A stretch of DNA of 64,000 bases from JACQHM01 sp964535215. Its GTDB lineage: Bacteria; Methylomirabilota; Methylomirabilia; Methylomirabilales; JACQHM01. The notes beneath the pieces were generated by a model. That model was given only the letters and a program-made list of their open reading frames with translations. It did no database searches and had not been told where the DNA came from. The stretch lies in contig CAZHST010000003.1 in the NCBI GenBank assembly GCA_964535215.1, forward strand, positions 62,001 to 126,000, in the 5' to 3' direction. A program made the translations under genes and the position numbers. Within the stretch, counting starts at the first letter, position 1, and each line of letters starts with the position of its first letter. Below are positions 16,100 through 27,483 of the stretch, piece after piece.

Positions 16100-16957
16100 C
16101 TACACGTATTTCCCGAGAAGGACTTTGAGCTTCTCCCTCACCTCTGGGGGGATGGCCTCCCTGGCCGTGATGATGGCATCCTTCAAGGCTGTGGGGCAAG
16201 GGCAGCGGCGCTCCTCAGGGATAAGGGGGACAGCCTTCCGGATGACAGCCTTGGCCGTCTCCACATTCTTCAAAAGGTTCGCCACCACCATCTCCACCGT
16301 CACCGGCTCCTCGGCCTCATGCCACACATCATAGTCGGTCACCATGGCAAGGGTGGCGTAACAGATCTCCGCCTCCCGGGCGAGTTTGGCCTCCTGGAGG
16401 TTGGTCATGCCGATGATATCAACACCCCAGCTCCGGTAGATCCGGGACTCGGCCCTGGTAGAGAACTGAGGCCCTTCAATGCAGAGGTACGTCCCACCCC
16501 TATGGACTCTTGCCCCTGTTTGTTCAGCAGCCCGGTAGAGGACGTCGGAGAGCTGCGGACAGACAGGATCGGCAAAGCTGATATGGGCCACGAGACCACC
16601 GCCGAAGAAGGTGCTGGGCCTGGCCTTCGTCCGGTCGAAGAACTGGTCCGGGATAACGATATCCAAGGGCCGAAGTTCCTCCCGCATGCTCCCCACAGCC
16701 GAGACCGAGATGATCCATTCGGCCCCCAGCACCTTGAAGCCGTAGATGTTCGCCTGGAACGGAAGCTCCGATGGCATGATCCGATGACCCCGGCCATGCC
16801 GGGCCAGAAAGGCCACCCTCCGCTCTCCAAGCCGGCCCAGCACGTAGCGATCCGAGGGCTTGCCAAAGGGGGTGTCCATGGAGACCTCCTCCACCCCTTC
16901 AAGCCCCTCCATCTGGTACAGGCCACTCCCTCCGATGATTCCAATGAACCGCTCCAC
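16100..16957 (-). CDS. mtnP: S-methyl-5'-thioadenosine phosphorylase
   Basis: Phosphorolyses methylthioadenosine to adenine and methylthioribose-1-phosphate in methionine salvage. The 285-residue protein begins ERFIGIIGGSGLYQMEG. It carries FLARHGRGHRIMPSELPFQAN (split here by its motif HGRGH), the phosphate-binding residues and GMTNLQEAKLAREAEICYA, which holds the substrate-binding Met and Glu. The GTG at 16957 follows GGGAGCAGG. A well-formed promoter lies about 90 bases upstream. It is the first gene of a two-gene unit with a PfkB kinase. Inosine or purine nucleoside specificity is possible in this family, but the sequence reads most like MtnP. Confidence 0.92.
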   Translation of the reverse strand: MERFIGIIGGSGLYQMEGLEGVEEVSMDTPFGKPSDRYVLGRLGERRVAFLARHGRGHRIMPSELPFQANIYGFKVLGAEWIISVSAVGSMREELRPLDIVIPDQFFDRTKARPSTFFGGGLVAHISFADPVCPQLSDVLYRAAEQTGARVHRGGTYLCIEGPQFSTRAESRIYRSWGVDIIGMTNLQEAKLAREAEICYATLAMVTDYDVWHEAEEPVTVEMVVANLLKNVETAKAVIRKAVPLIPEERRCPCPTALKDAIITAREAIPPEVREKLKVLLGKYV

Positions 16958-17046
16958 GACCTGCTCCCTCCCGCTGGAAAGACAACCCCTCCTGCCCAGG
17001 CCCTCCCAGGCACCCTTCCTTGAAGCCCTTGATGAACGTGGATCGG

Positions 17047-17075
17047 ATTATAGCACCCTAGCCATCCCTTTACAA
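17047..17075 (-). promoter_or_regulatory. Promoter of mtnP-pfkB, divergent and sharing a -35 box
   Basis: On the minus strand, TTGTAA (17075-17070) is followed after 17 bases by a perfect TATAAT (17052-17047). Its -35 hexamer overlaps, on the other strand, the -35 hexamer of the promoter for the ThDP enzyme gene. Confidence 0.75.
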
Positions 17076-17097
17076 GGAAGCGGTGTTAGAGTATATA
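17069..17097 (+). promoter_or_regulatory. Promoter of the ThDP enzyme gene
   Basis: TTTACA (17069-17074), 17 bases, then TATATA (17092-17097). The predicted start of transcription is near 17104, which rules out the frame starting at 17083 and supports the start at 17131. Confidence 0.75.
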
Positions 17098-17130
17098 TGG
17101 AGCAAAAGGGAGATGGAGAGGAGGAAAGGG

Positions 17131-18813
17131 GTGGCAACGATCAGCGGTGCCCAGCTTCTGGTCAAGGCCCTCAAGCAGGAAGGGATTGATCGGATCTTCA
17201 GCCTCTGCGGGGATCATCTGAATGCGGTCTATCACGCCTGCCTCGAGGAAGGGATCCGGATCGTGGATGTCCGGCACGAATCGGCCGCAGCCCATATGGC
17301 CGACGGCTGGGCCCGCGTCACGGGGCAGCCCGGGGTCTGTGCCGTGACCGGAGGGCCCGGCCATACCAACGCGATGACGGGAGTCGCCACGGCTTTCTTA
17401 GCCGGGAGCCCGGTGATCTTTTTAAGCGGCGCCTTCGAGACAACCGGTGCCGATAGACACACGTTCCAGGAGCTGGATCAGATCGGATTGGCCAGGCCCA
17501 TCACAAAATGGGCACGGCTGGTCACGGACCCCAAACGGATCCCTGAATATACCGCCACGGCCTTCAGGGAGGCCCTCGCCGGGCGGCCGGGCCCCGTCCA
17601 CCTGAGCCTCCCGGTGGATATCCTTCTGAAGAGGGTCGAGGAAGAAGGCATCCCCTTCTCCCCCCCCGAGCGGTACCGGCCCGAAAGCCGACCGCAAGGG
17701 GAACCGAGGCTCATTGAACAGGCCCTCGAGCTCCTCCGCCGGGCCGAGCGCCCGGTCCTGATCGCCGGAAGCGGGACCTTCTGGGCGAAGGCCTCCGAAG
17801 AGCTTCAGCGCTTCATCGAGCGGACCAAGATCCCCCTCTTCACCGTTGATCTCGCCCGCGGAATCGTCTCTGACCTCCACCCCCTCTGCCTCGGCTACGC
17901 CGATCCTTTTCTGAGCAAGACCGCCCAGGTGGCCTTTCAGGAGGCTGACGTCGTTCTCCTGATCGGGAAGCGTTTCGACTTCCGGCTCGGCTTCGGGGGG
18001 CCCAAGGTCCTCAATCCCCATGCCAAAGTGATCCAGATTGACATCACCCAACAGGAGCTGGGGAGGAACCGGGGGGTAGAGCTGGGCATCCTGGCCGATG
18101 CCAGGGCGGCGTTGGAGCAGCTCTTGGCCATCGTGGGCGCCCCCTGGCAGGAGAAGCCCTGGGTTAGACACCTCAGAAACGTCCAGCAGGAGTGGCGGGA
18201 GAGCCTGAAACCTTACGAGGAATCGGAGGCCACTCCCATCCATCCCCTCCGTCTCTGTCGGGAGGTCAAGGAATTCTTGACCGAGGAGGCCATCATTGCC
18301 ATTGATGGGGGCGATTTCCTCCAGTGGCCCCGGATGGTCCTCCCCGCCCGCCGCCCTGGCCACTGGCTCCGGCTGGGCTCTCTCGGGACTGTCGGGGCTG
18401 CCCTCCCCCTCGCCCTGGCGGCGAAGCTGGCGAAACCCGAGGCCCCCGTCGTCCTCTTTATCGGCGATGGCGGCATGGGGTTTTACGGCTACGAGTTCCA
18501 CACGGCCGTCCGCCACAACCTCCCGATCGTGGCCATCGTGGGGAACGACCAGGGATGGGGGATGGAGCGGCACATCCAGGCTGCCATCTATGGCCCGGAC
18601 AAGACCCTGGGGGTTGAGCTGGGATTGCTCCGCTATGATAAGATCGTTGAGGCGATGGGCGGGCACGGGGAGTTCGTGGAGAAGCCGGAGGAGCTTCGCC
18701 CGGCCCTGGAGCGGGCCTTCGCCTCGGGCCTTCCCTCTTGTGTCAACGTCATGATCCAGCCGGTGAGGAGCCCCCTTTGTGAGGCCTCCATTGCCAAATA
18801 CCGCAGCCTGTAG
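17131..18813 (+). CDS. Thiamine diphosphate-dependent enzyme of the acetolactate synthase family
   Basis: A 560-residue ThDP enzyme with the three-domain layout of acetolactate synthase, glyoxylate carboligase and oxalyl-CoA decarboxylase. The catalytic Glu is in VDVRHESAAAHMADG. The middle FAD/ADP-like domain spans about residues 190-330. The ThDP/Mg motif starts at GDGGMGFYGYEF and ends near IVGNDQGWGM. The GTG at 17131 has a perfect AGGAGG six bases before it and lies after the predicted transcription start; earlier starts at 17083 or 17113 are less likely. No small regulatory subunit is adjacent, so a role in branched-chain amino acid synthesis is doubtful. A decarboxylase or carboligase of unknown substrate is the safest call. 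Confidence 0.88.
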   Translation: MATISGAQLLVKALKQEGIDRIFSLCGDHLNAVYHACLEEGIRIVDVRHESAAAHMADGWARVTGQPGVCAVTGGPGHTNAMTGVATAFLAGSPVIFLSGAFETTGADRHTFQELDQIGLARPITKWARLVTDPKRIPEYTATAFREALAGRPGPVHLSLPVDILLKRVEEEGIPFSPPERYRPESRPQGEPRLIEQALELLRRAERPVLIAGSGTFWAKASEELQRFIERTKIPLFTVDLARGIVSDLHPLCLGYADPFLSKTAQVAFQEADVVLLIGKRFDFRLGFGGPKVLNPHAKVIQIDITQQELGRNRGVELGILADARAALEQLLAIVGAPWQEKPWVRHLRNVQQEWRESLKPYEESEATPIHPLRLCREVKEFLTEEAIIAIDGGDFLQWPRMVLPARRPGHWLRLGSLGTVGAALPLALAAKLAKPEAPVVLFIGDGGMGFYGYEFHTAVRHNLPIVAIVGNDQGWGMERHIQAAIYGPDKTLGVELGLLRYDKIVEAMGGHGEFVEKPEELRPALERAFASGLPSCVNVMIQPVRSPLCEASIAKYRSL

Positions 18814-18823
18814 GGCTTCAGGA

Positions 18824-20409
<1,586 letters not shown>

Positions 20410-20413
<4 letters not shown>

Positions 20414-23400
20414 AAAGGGATCTCTTTGGCTTTTGGACCATCGGCCTTGTGAGGCTCCTCACCCTCCTCGCCGTGGACGTGGGTGCCGCTTTAGCGGTGG
20501 AACCTGATGCCCTGGTTCGCACCCGCATCCTCGAGGCCATCACCCACAAGAACCTGGGGCTTGCCTACCTCGAGCAGGGGAGGGGCGATCGGGCCGTGGA
20601 GGAGTTCAAGCAGGTTACCAGGCTCCTCCCCGATGAACCCTTAGGCTATGCGAACTTAGGCCTCGCCCTTTTCAGGATGAAGAAGATCGAGGAGGCCGAA
20701 CGGTGGGTCAGGGAGGCCCTCCGCCGGGACCCCTCCCATCCTGATGCCCATGCCCTCCTGGCGGAGATCCTTCACTGGAAAGGGGCTGAAGAAAAGGCGG
20801 TTCAAGAGTACCAGGCGGCCCTCATCACCGCTCCTTCGAACGTTCACGTCCACTACCAGATGGCCCAGCTCTCTCAAAAGCAGAAGAAACCGGAAAAAGC
20901 CATTGAGCATCTTAAGGCGATTGAGAAGGCGCACCCCCTAAACTTGGTCGTCCTCTTGGAGCTTTCCCGGCTCCTCCTTCAGCACGGCCGTTCCCAAGAG
21001 GCCACCCTTTACCTCCAGCGGATCGAAACCCTCTTTGAGGGGGTGGAGGACGGGGCTGTGAAGGCCCTGAAGGAGGCCCTGGCCAGGATGTCGAACCCGA
21101 AGGAGGCAACCCAACAGGTCCAGATCCTGACCAACCTCCTCCGGCCAACCCCTCTTTACCGCCAGGGGATCGCCCAGGTGTCGCCGTCCCCATGGGGACT
21201 CCCCCTGTTGGACTTTAGCCCCCGAGTCTTGGCCCTCCTCCCGGAGGCCCTCCCGCGGGAGGTGCCGGTCCTGTTTGCCGACGTGACAAGGGAGGTGGGC
21301 CTCCCCCCATCCCCCCTTGAGGCGAACGCCGCCATGTTCCTCGACCTGGACCGGGACGGCCACCTGGATCTCTACGTCTGCTCATCCACCCGCTCCCGCC
21401 TCTTCCGCCATGAGGGGGGGCGGTTCGTCGAAATCACGGAGGGGGCCGGCCTGGGAGACGGGAATCCCTGCCGGGCCGTGGCCGTTGGGGACTTTGACAA
21501 CGACGGCCTCCTGGACCTCTACCTGGTGAAGGACGGCCCGAACGTCCTCTATCGCAATGATGGGAACGGTCACTTCACGGACTGGACGAAGAGGGCCGGT
21601 GTCGGGGATGCGGGAAGGGGACAAAGCGCCATCGTCGTGGATCTCGACCACGATGGGGACCTGGATCTCTTCGTCGTGAACGAGGTCTCCCAGGAAGGGG
21701 ATCCCCCGAGCCGCCTCTACCGGAACAGGGGGGATGGGAGCTTTGTCGAGATCACCGAGGCTTCGGGCTTCGAGCCAGACGGGGTCACGGGCCGCTCCGG
21801 GACCTTCGGTGATCTCGACGACGATGGGGATGTAGACCTCTTCCTTGTTGGCCCAGAGGGAGCGCGCCTCTACACGAACTTAAGGCAGGGTCGGTTCAAG
21901 GAAATCGCCAAGGCGGCAGGCCTGGCCGAGACCGGAGGGCATCAGGGGGTTACCCTTGGCGATTATAACCATGACGGCTTCCTGGACCTCTTCCTCGTGG
22001 GAAGAGGCCCATCCTCCAACCGTCTCTTCCGGAATAGAGGGGATGGAACCTTCGTCGAGGGGCTGGAAGGGCCGCTCCTGGCCCAGATGGCGAAAGGATT
22101 CGTCGGCCACGATGCCCACTTCGCCGATTTTGACAACGATGGCCATCTCGACCTCCTGATCGTCGGTCAGCCCCGGACGCTGCTCCTAAGAAACAGCGGA
22201 CGGGGAGCCTTCACGGACCGATCAGCCTGGCTTCCTCCTGCCATCCCGGGTAAACGGGCGTCCATCGCCGACTTTGACGACGACGGTGACCTGGATATCC
22301 TCCTGGTGAGGGAAGATGGAGGGATCAGGCTCCTTCGCAACGAGGGAGGGAACCAAAACCACTGGCTGAAGGTGAGGCTCGTGGGCTTGAACGTCGGGAA
22401 CAGCAAGAACAACCTGGATGGCCTTGGCGCCAAGGTGGAGATCAAGGCCGGCCCTCATTACCAGATGAGGGTCGTCCAGAGCCCGATCACCCACTTTGGC
22501 CTTGGAGGGGTGGAGAAGGCCGATCTTCTTCGGGTCATCTGGCCGAACGGCGAGCCGGACATCTTCATCCAGCCCGGTCCAGATCAGATCATCCAGGCCG
22601 AGCAGCGCTTGAAAGGCTCCTGCCCCTTCCTCTACACCTGGGACGGCAAAGGGTACACCTTCGTGACGGATATCCACTGGCGAAACCTCCTTGGCATGGT
22701 CCTCCCCGATGGCTCCTACGCCCCTCCCGATCCGGCCCAGGACTTTTTTAAGATCCCAGGCCCAAAGCTTCGTCCGAAGGATGGCCGGTACTCCATGCAG
22801 ATCACCGAGGAACTCTGGGAGACAACCTTTCTCGATCAGGTCACGCTCCTGGTCGTTGATCACCCGGAGGACGTCGAGGTCTTCGTGGATGAGAAGTTCG
22901 TCCCCCCTCCTTTTCCACCGCTCGGCCTCTTCCCGATCCGGACCAGGCAACGGCCGGTGGCCGCCGTTGACGACCGAGGAAACGATATCCTCCCCCTCCT
23001 CCTCCAACGGGATGGGAAGTACTTTTCCCCTCCCACCCTGACCCCTTACCAGGGCTACACAAGAGAGCACGCCATCACCTTAGACCTGGGCAACCTCTCC
23101 CAGGCCAAGCGGATCATCCTGTTCCTGCACGGCTGGCTCTCCCCCTTCGATTCAAGCATCAACCTGGCCGTTTCCCAGCGGGGGGATCTCCCCTTCCGGT
23201 TCCCTTCCCTCCAAGTCATCGGGGAGGACGGCCAGTGGCGGACGGTCCTCGAGAACATCGGGGCCCCGGCAGGGAAGGACAAGACCGTTGTGGTGGATCT
23301 GACAGGGAAGTTTCCAACCAAGGATTTCCGGATCAGGATCGTCACCACGATGCAGATCTCCTGGGATGCGATCTTCTTCTCGACCGACGATGAAGCCCCG

Positions 23401-23946
23401 GTGAAGGTCACTGCATTAGCCCCCGTCTTGGCCGATCTCCACTACCGAGGCTTCTCCCGACCCTATCGGGAGAGCCCCCAGGGCCCAACCCTCTTCGACT
23501 ACACCACCGTTACGAAGGAGCCCAAGTGGAGGCCGATGGAAGGTCTCTACACCCGGTATGGCGACGTGCATCCCCTCCTCCTGGAGCCGGACGATCGGTA
23601 CATCATCATGGGACCGGGGGATGAGTTGACGGTCCAGTTCGATGCCCAGGCAGCCCCTCCTCTTCCCCCGGGATGGAGCAGGGATTTTGTCATCTACACC
23701 GAGGGATGGATTAAGGAGGGGGAAACCAACGGAGCTCTGGCCCAGACGGTGGAACCTCTTGTGTTCCACGGGATGTCCCGATACCCCTATGGACCGGAGG
23801 AACAGTACCCCACCGATCCGGTCCATCAAGAGTTCCTCCGGACCTACAACACCCGCTTGGTGACCGGGGAGGCCTTTCGGGAGCTGGTCATGCGTTCCAT
23901 CCGGCCGGTCCTTCCCCCTTCCCTCCCCCGCTCAAGTCTCCCTTGA
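20410..23946 (+). CDS. Large TPR plus FG-GAP/ASPIC-UnbV exported protein
   Basis: A 1178-residue multidomain protein. After a short hydrophobic segment (IGLVRLLTLLAVDVGAALA) come four or five tetratricopeptide repeats (about residues 35-215, for example LGLAYLEQGRGDRAVEEFKQ). Seven FG-GAP/VCBS motifs follow (about 305-640, for example VGDFDNDGLLDLYLV), and then an ASPIC/UnbV segment (NQNHWLKVRLVG to THFGLGGVEKADLL). About 430 further residues begin GSCPFLYTWDGKGYTFVTDI and end without a recognised domain; they look beta-rich. The fusion suggests a periplasmic or surface scaffold. It is translated in step with the preceding ASPIC protein. Function is not known. Confidence 0.85.
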
Positions 23947-23972
23947 CTTTCTCCAATGTCCGTGAGTAGGAT
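23943..23972 (+). promoter_or_regulatory. Possible promoter of sodC
   Basis: TTGACT (23943-23948), 18 bases, TAGGAT (23967-23972), then AAGGAGG before the ATG at 24009. The spacing is slightly long and the -10 box matches four of six positions. Confidence 0.4.
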
Positions 23973-24008
23973 GGCACCATTGAGACATCGAACCAAGGAG
24001 GGATATCC

Positions 24009-24527
24009 ATGAAGGTGATGGCTGTGGTTACCGGATGGGTGGTGCTCCTCAGTGCCCTGACCATGGGGCAGGTCGAGGCCCAAGGGGCTCAGGCGGTGCT
24101 CCGGAATGCCAAGGGGGAGGAGGTGGGGGTCGCGACGCTCACGGAGGTGCCTGGAGGGGTCAAGATCACCCTCCACGTCTGGGACATTCCACCCGGCGTC
24201 CACGGGTTCCACATCCACGCGGTCGGGAAGTGCGAGCCCCCTGGCTTTACGTCGGCCGGTGGCCACCTGAACCCGTATGGGAAGAAGCACGGGTTGAAGA
24301 ACCCGGAGGGAGCCCATGCGGGGGACCTGCCAAACCTGCTGGTTGGACCTGGTGGGACCGCCCGGATGGAGGTGATCGCACCGCATGTGACCCTTGGGGC
24401 CGGTCTCCCTTCCCTCTTCCCTTCCAGCGGCACAGCCCTCGTCATCCATGCCGATCCCGATGACGGGGTGACCGACCCGGCTGGGAACGCCGGGGCCCGG
24501 ATCGCCTGTGGGGTCATAACCAGGTAA
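24009..24527 (+). CDS. sodC: Periplasmic Cu/Zn superoxide dismutase
   Basis: A 172-residue precursor with a signal peptide (VVTGWVVLLSALTMGQVEA). The copper ligands are in GVHGFHIHAVGKC. The Zn-loop ligands are in GGHLNPYGKKHGLKNPEGAH and GDLPN, and the final His is in ALVIHADPDD. GNAGARIACGVI supplies the second disulphide Cys. All canonical metal ligands appear present. It would remove superoxide in the periplasm. Placement between a propeller protein and a multihaem cytochrome suggests protection where exported redox proteins act. A perfect AAGGAGG precedes the ATG. Confidence 0.95.
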   Translation: MKVMAVVTGWVVLLSALTMGQVEAQGAQAVLRNAKGEEVGVATLTEVPGGVKITLHVWDIPPGVHGFHIHAVGKCEPPGFTSAGGHLNPYGKKHGLKNPEGAHAGDLPNLLVGPGGTARMEVIAPHVTLGAGLPSLFPSSGTALVIHADPDDGVTDPAGNAGARIACGVITR

Positions 24528-24612
24528 GGGAACCCCTTCTCCCCTGACAAAGGACCAAGCCTCACCCCTGGAGGCCTGGCAAGGCGCGAAGGATACCTGT
24601 CGAAGGGATCCT

Positions 24613-27456
24613 ATGGCAAGATTCCTTTGGATCGGTTCCTCCCTCCTCCTCCTCAACAGCGTGTACCTGGCGACCTTTGCCTCTCCAACCCTCTTTTACT
24701 ATGCGAACGTCCTTCTGCATGCCGGGTTAGGGATCGTTCTGATCCCCCCCGCCCTCATCCTCGGCATCCGCTTCCTAAGGAGGGGCTGGGTCCACGGGGG
24801 ACGGTCCCGGCCTGCTGGACTTCGCCTCGGTTTCTTGAGCCTCCTCGTCTGCACGGCCACAGGGCTCGCTTTGATCCTTGTCGGAGCCTTCAGGCCGAAC
24901 CGGTGGCTCCTCGATCTTCACCTCACCTCCTCCCTCTTCGCCATCCTCCTCTTAGCCGGCTCCCTCCGGGCCCGAGGGGTCCAATCCCAGGTAACGCCGG
25001 ACCTGAAAAGGGCATGGACCCTTGCCATCGTCACCCTATCCGTGACCTTCATCCTCCTCACCGCCGCGTTGGCGGTAAACGCCCTCCTCCCGGATCCGGC
25101 CAGCCGGATCGTTAACCCGCCCCTCCCGCCATCCACAATGGAGGAAGAAGCCCTGTTGGGGAAAGACGGGCCCTTCTTCCCCTCCGCGGCCGAAACGGCC
25201 TCCCGGGAGAGGATCCCCTCGAAGATCTTCCTCACCTCCCAAACATGCGGGCGATCCGGTTGCCACCGGGACATCTACACCCAATGGTCCTCCTCGGCCC
25301 ACCACTTCTCCTCCTTCAACAACCAGTGGTATCGAAAATCCATCGAGTATATGCAGGAGGTCATCGGGGTAAAGCCCTCCAAGTGGTGCGCCGGGTGCCA
25401 CGACCCGGCCCTCCTCTTCAGCGGAATGATGGACACCCCGATCCGTGAGATCATCAACACCCCCGAGGCCCAGGCCGGGCTGGGGTGCCTGGCCTGCCAT
25501 GCCATCATCCGGGTGAAGGACACGATGGGAAACGGTGGCTACGTGATCCAGGAGCCCCCCCTCCATGATCTGGCGGTCAGCGATCATCCGCTCCTTAGGA
25601 CCCTCCACGATCTCCTGATCCGTCTCGATCCCGAGCCGCACCGAAGGACGTTCCTGAAGCCCTTCCACCGTCGAAACGCCGAGTTTTGCTCGGCCTGTCA
25701 CAAGGTCCACCTCGATCACCCGGTCAACCACTACCGCTGGGTCCGCGGGTTCAACGAATACGACAATTGGCAGGCAAGCGGTGTCTCCGGTCAGGGGGCC
25801 AGGTCCTTCTACGCTCCCGAATCCCCCAAGGTCTGCTCGGACTGCCACATGCCCCTGATCCCCTCCAAGGATGCGGGAAACATCAACGGGCTTGTCCACT
25901 CCCACCGTTTCCCCGGGGCCAACACCGCCCTCCCGGTTGTGAATCAGGACATGGAACAACTGCACGGGACGATCCGGTTCCTCCAGGACAATCAGGTCTC
26001 CTTGGACATCTTCGCCCTGATCGTTGACGAAGATCAGGGGCCTCCGACGAAGGCGGCGGGGAAGGCTGCCCGGGGGGATCCCCTCCGCCTCTCCAGCACC
26101 TTTGCGGTTGGCGAAGAGCAGGGACTTCAGGTGGGAAGTCCCGGGGGTGCCATGGCGACCCGTCGCAGGGTGATCGCCCCCCTTGACCGGGGGGAGGGGA
26201 CCGTCCGACGGGGAGGCTCGGTCCTGGTCGAGGTCGTCGTCCGGACCAGAGGGGTCGGCCACTTCTTCCCCGGGGGGACGGTGGATGCCTTTGATGTCTG
26301 GCTGGAACTGAAGGCCGAGGACGAAAGGGGGAGGATCCTCTTCTGGAGTGGGGCCGTGGAAGATAACGGGAAAGGCCCTGTCGAGAAGGGCGCCCATTTC
26401 TACCGCTCCCTCCTCCTAGACGGCCATGGGAACCCTATCAACAAGCGGAATGCCTGGGCAGCCCGCTCCACCCTTTACGTTCGACTGATCCCGCCGGGGG
26501 CGGCTGACGTGGCCCACTTTCGCCTCCAGGTCCCCAAAGACTCGGGGGACACCATCCATCTGAAGGCCAGGCTGAACTATCGGAAGTTCGCCTGGTGGTT
26601 CAACCGGTTCGCCTTCGCCGGCATCCGCGATCCCTCGGACCGAGGCTTCGCCTTAAGCCCCCACTACGATGATGGCCGCTGGCTCTTCACCGGTGACACC
26701 TCGAATGTCTCCGGAAAGATCAAAGGCATCCCCGACCTCCCCATTGTCACGATGGCCGAGGCGAAGGCAACGTTGAAGGTCGTCAACGCGGAAAGCCCCT
26801 GGCCGGCGATGGACCCGCCCTCTACGCCCAAAGATCGGGAGCGCTGGAACGACTACGGGATCGGCCTCCTGCTCCAGGGCAATCTCCGGCAAGCGGAAGA
26901 AGCCTTCTTGAAGGTCACGGAGCTCGATCCGACCTACGCCGATGGCTGGGTAAACGTTGCGAGGGTACGCCTCCAGGAAGGGGACATCGCCGGGGCCAGA
27001 GGGATGCTGGAGAAGGCCCTGGAGGTGGACCCGAACCTCCCGAAGATTCACTACTTCTACGCCCTCGTCCTGAAGGCCGAAGGGCGCTATGACCAGGCTC
27101 TCGAACACCTCCGGAGCGTCGTCAGGGCCTACCCCCGGGATCGGGTGGTCCGGAACGAGATCGGGCGGATCCTCTTTCTCCAGCGCCGGTACCGGGAGGC
27201 CATCACCGAACTCCTGGAGGTTCTCAAGATCGACCCCGAGGACCTCCAGGCCCATTACACCCTGATGCTCTGCTATCGGGGGGCAGGCGACCTGGCGATG
27301 GCGGGGAAACACGAACGCCTGTACCGCCGGTTCAAGGCGGATGAGGCCTCCCAGGCCATCACCGGCCCCCGCCGTCTCGGGAACCCTGAGGACAACAACG
27401 AGCGCCAGCCGATCCACGAACACCGCTCGATCCCCCTCCCTCCCCACCCAAAGTAG
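24613..27456 (+). CDS. Membrane-anchored multihaem cytochrome c with C-terminal TPRs
   Basis: A 947-residue protein. Four or five hydrophobic helices span about residues 1-160. A periplasmic cytochrome c554-like domain follows, with haem motifs CAGCH, CLACH, CSACH and CSDCH, plus CGRSGCH, a CX4CH spacing. Additional His residues (SSAHHFSSFNN) could be distal ligands. A beta-rich stretch (about 490-690) comes next, then at least three TPRs (about 740-900, for example YGIGLLLQGNLRQAEEAFLK). It is likely to carry electrons between the quinone pool and periplasmic or extracellular partners. It lies between sodC and an ASPIC lipoprotein. The partner and redox substrate are unknown. Confidence 0.88.
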   Translation: MARFLWIGSSLLLLNSVYLATFASPTLFYYANVLLHAGLGIVLIPPALILGIRFLRRGWVHGGRSRPAGLRLGFLSLLVCTATGLALILVGAFRPNRWLLDLHLTSSLFAILLLAGSLRARGVQSQVTPDLKRAWTLAIVTLSVTFILLTAALAVNALLPDPASRIVNPPLPPSTMEEEALLGKDGPFFPSAAETASRERIPSKIFLTSQTCGRSGCHRDIYTQWSSSAHHFSSFNNQWYRKSIEYMQEVIGVKPSKWCAGCHDPALLFSGMMDTPIREIINTPEAQAGLGCLACHAIIRVKDTMGNGGYVIQEPPLHDLAVSDHPLLRTLHDLLIRLDPEPHRRTFLKPFHRRNAEFCSACHKVHLDHPVNHYRWVRGFNEYDNWQASGVSGQGARSFYAPESPKVCSDCHMPLIPSKDAGNINGLVHSHRFPGANTALPVVNQDMEQLHGTIRFLQDNQVSLDIFALIVDEDQGPPTKAAGKAARGDPLRLSSTFAVGEEQGLQVGSPGGAMATRRRVIAPLDRGEGTVRRGGSVLVEVVVRTRGVGHFFPGGTVDAFDVWLELKAEDERGRILFWSGAVEDNGKGPVEKGAHFYRSLLLDGHGNPINKRNAWAARSTLYVRLIPPGAADVAHFRLQVPKDSGDTIHLKARLNYRKFAWWFNRFAFAGIRDPSDRGFALSPHYDDGRWLFTGDTSNVSGKIKGIPDLPIVTMAEAKATLKVVNAESPWPAMDPPSTPKDRERWNDYGIGLLLQGNLRQAEEAFLKVTELDPTYADGWVNVARVRLQEGDIAGARGMLEKALEVDPNLPKIHYFYALVLKAEGRYDQALEHLRSVVRAYPRDRVVRNEIGRILFLQRRYREAITELLEVLKIDPEDLQAHYTLMLCYRGAGDLAMAGKHERLYRRFKADEASQAITGPRRLGNPEDNNERQPIHEHRSIPLPPHPK

Positions 27457-27483
27457 GGGAGTCCTTTTGGACGCGAGAGACGT

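Noticed and set aside
17422..18666. Long antisense open frame inside the ThDP enzyme gene (414 codons)
   Set aside because: It lies wholly opposite a clear enzyme gene and is a by-product of high GC third positions; the protein has no recognisable pattern and no ribosome site.
25036..26397. Long antisense open frame inside the cytochrome gene
   Set aside because: It is opposite confirmed haem motifs and TPR-encoding sequence; its composition is typical of a shadow frame.
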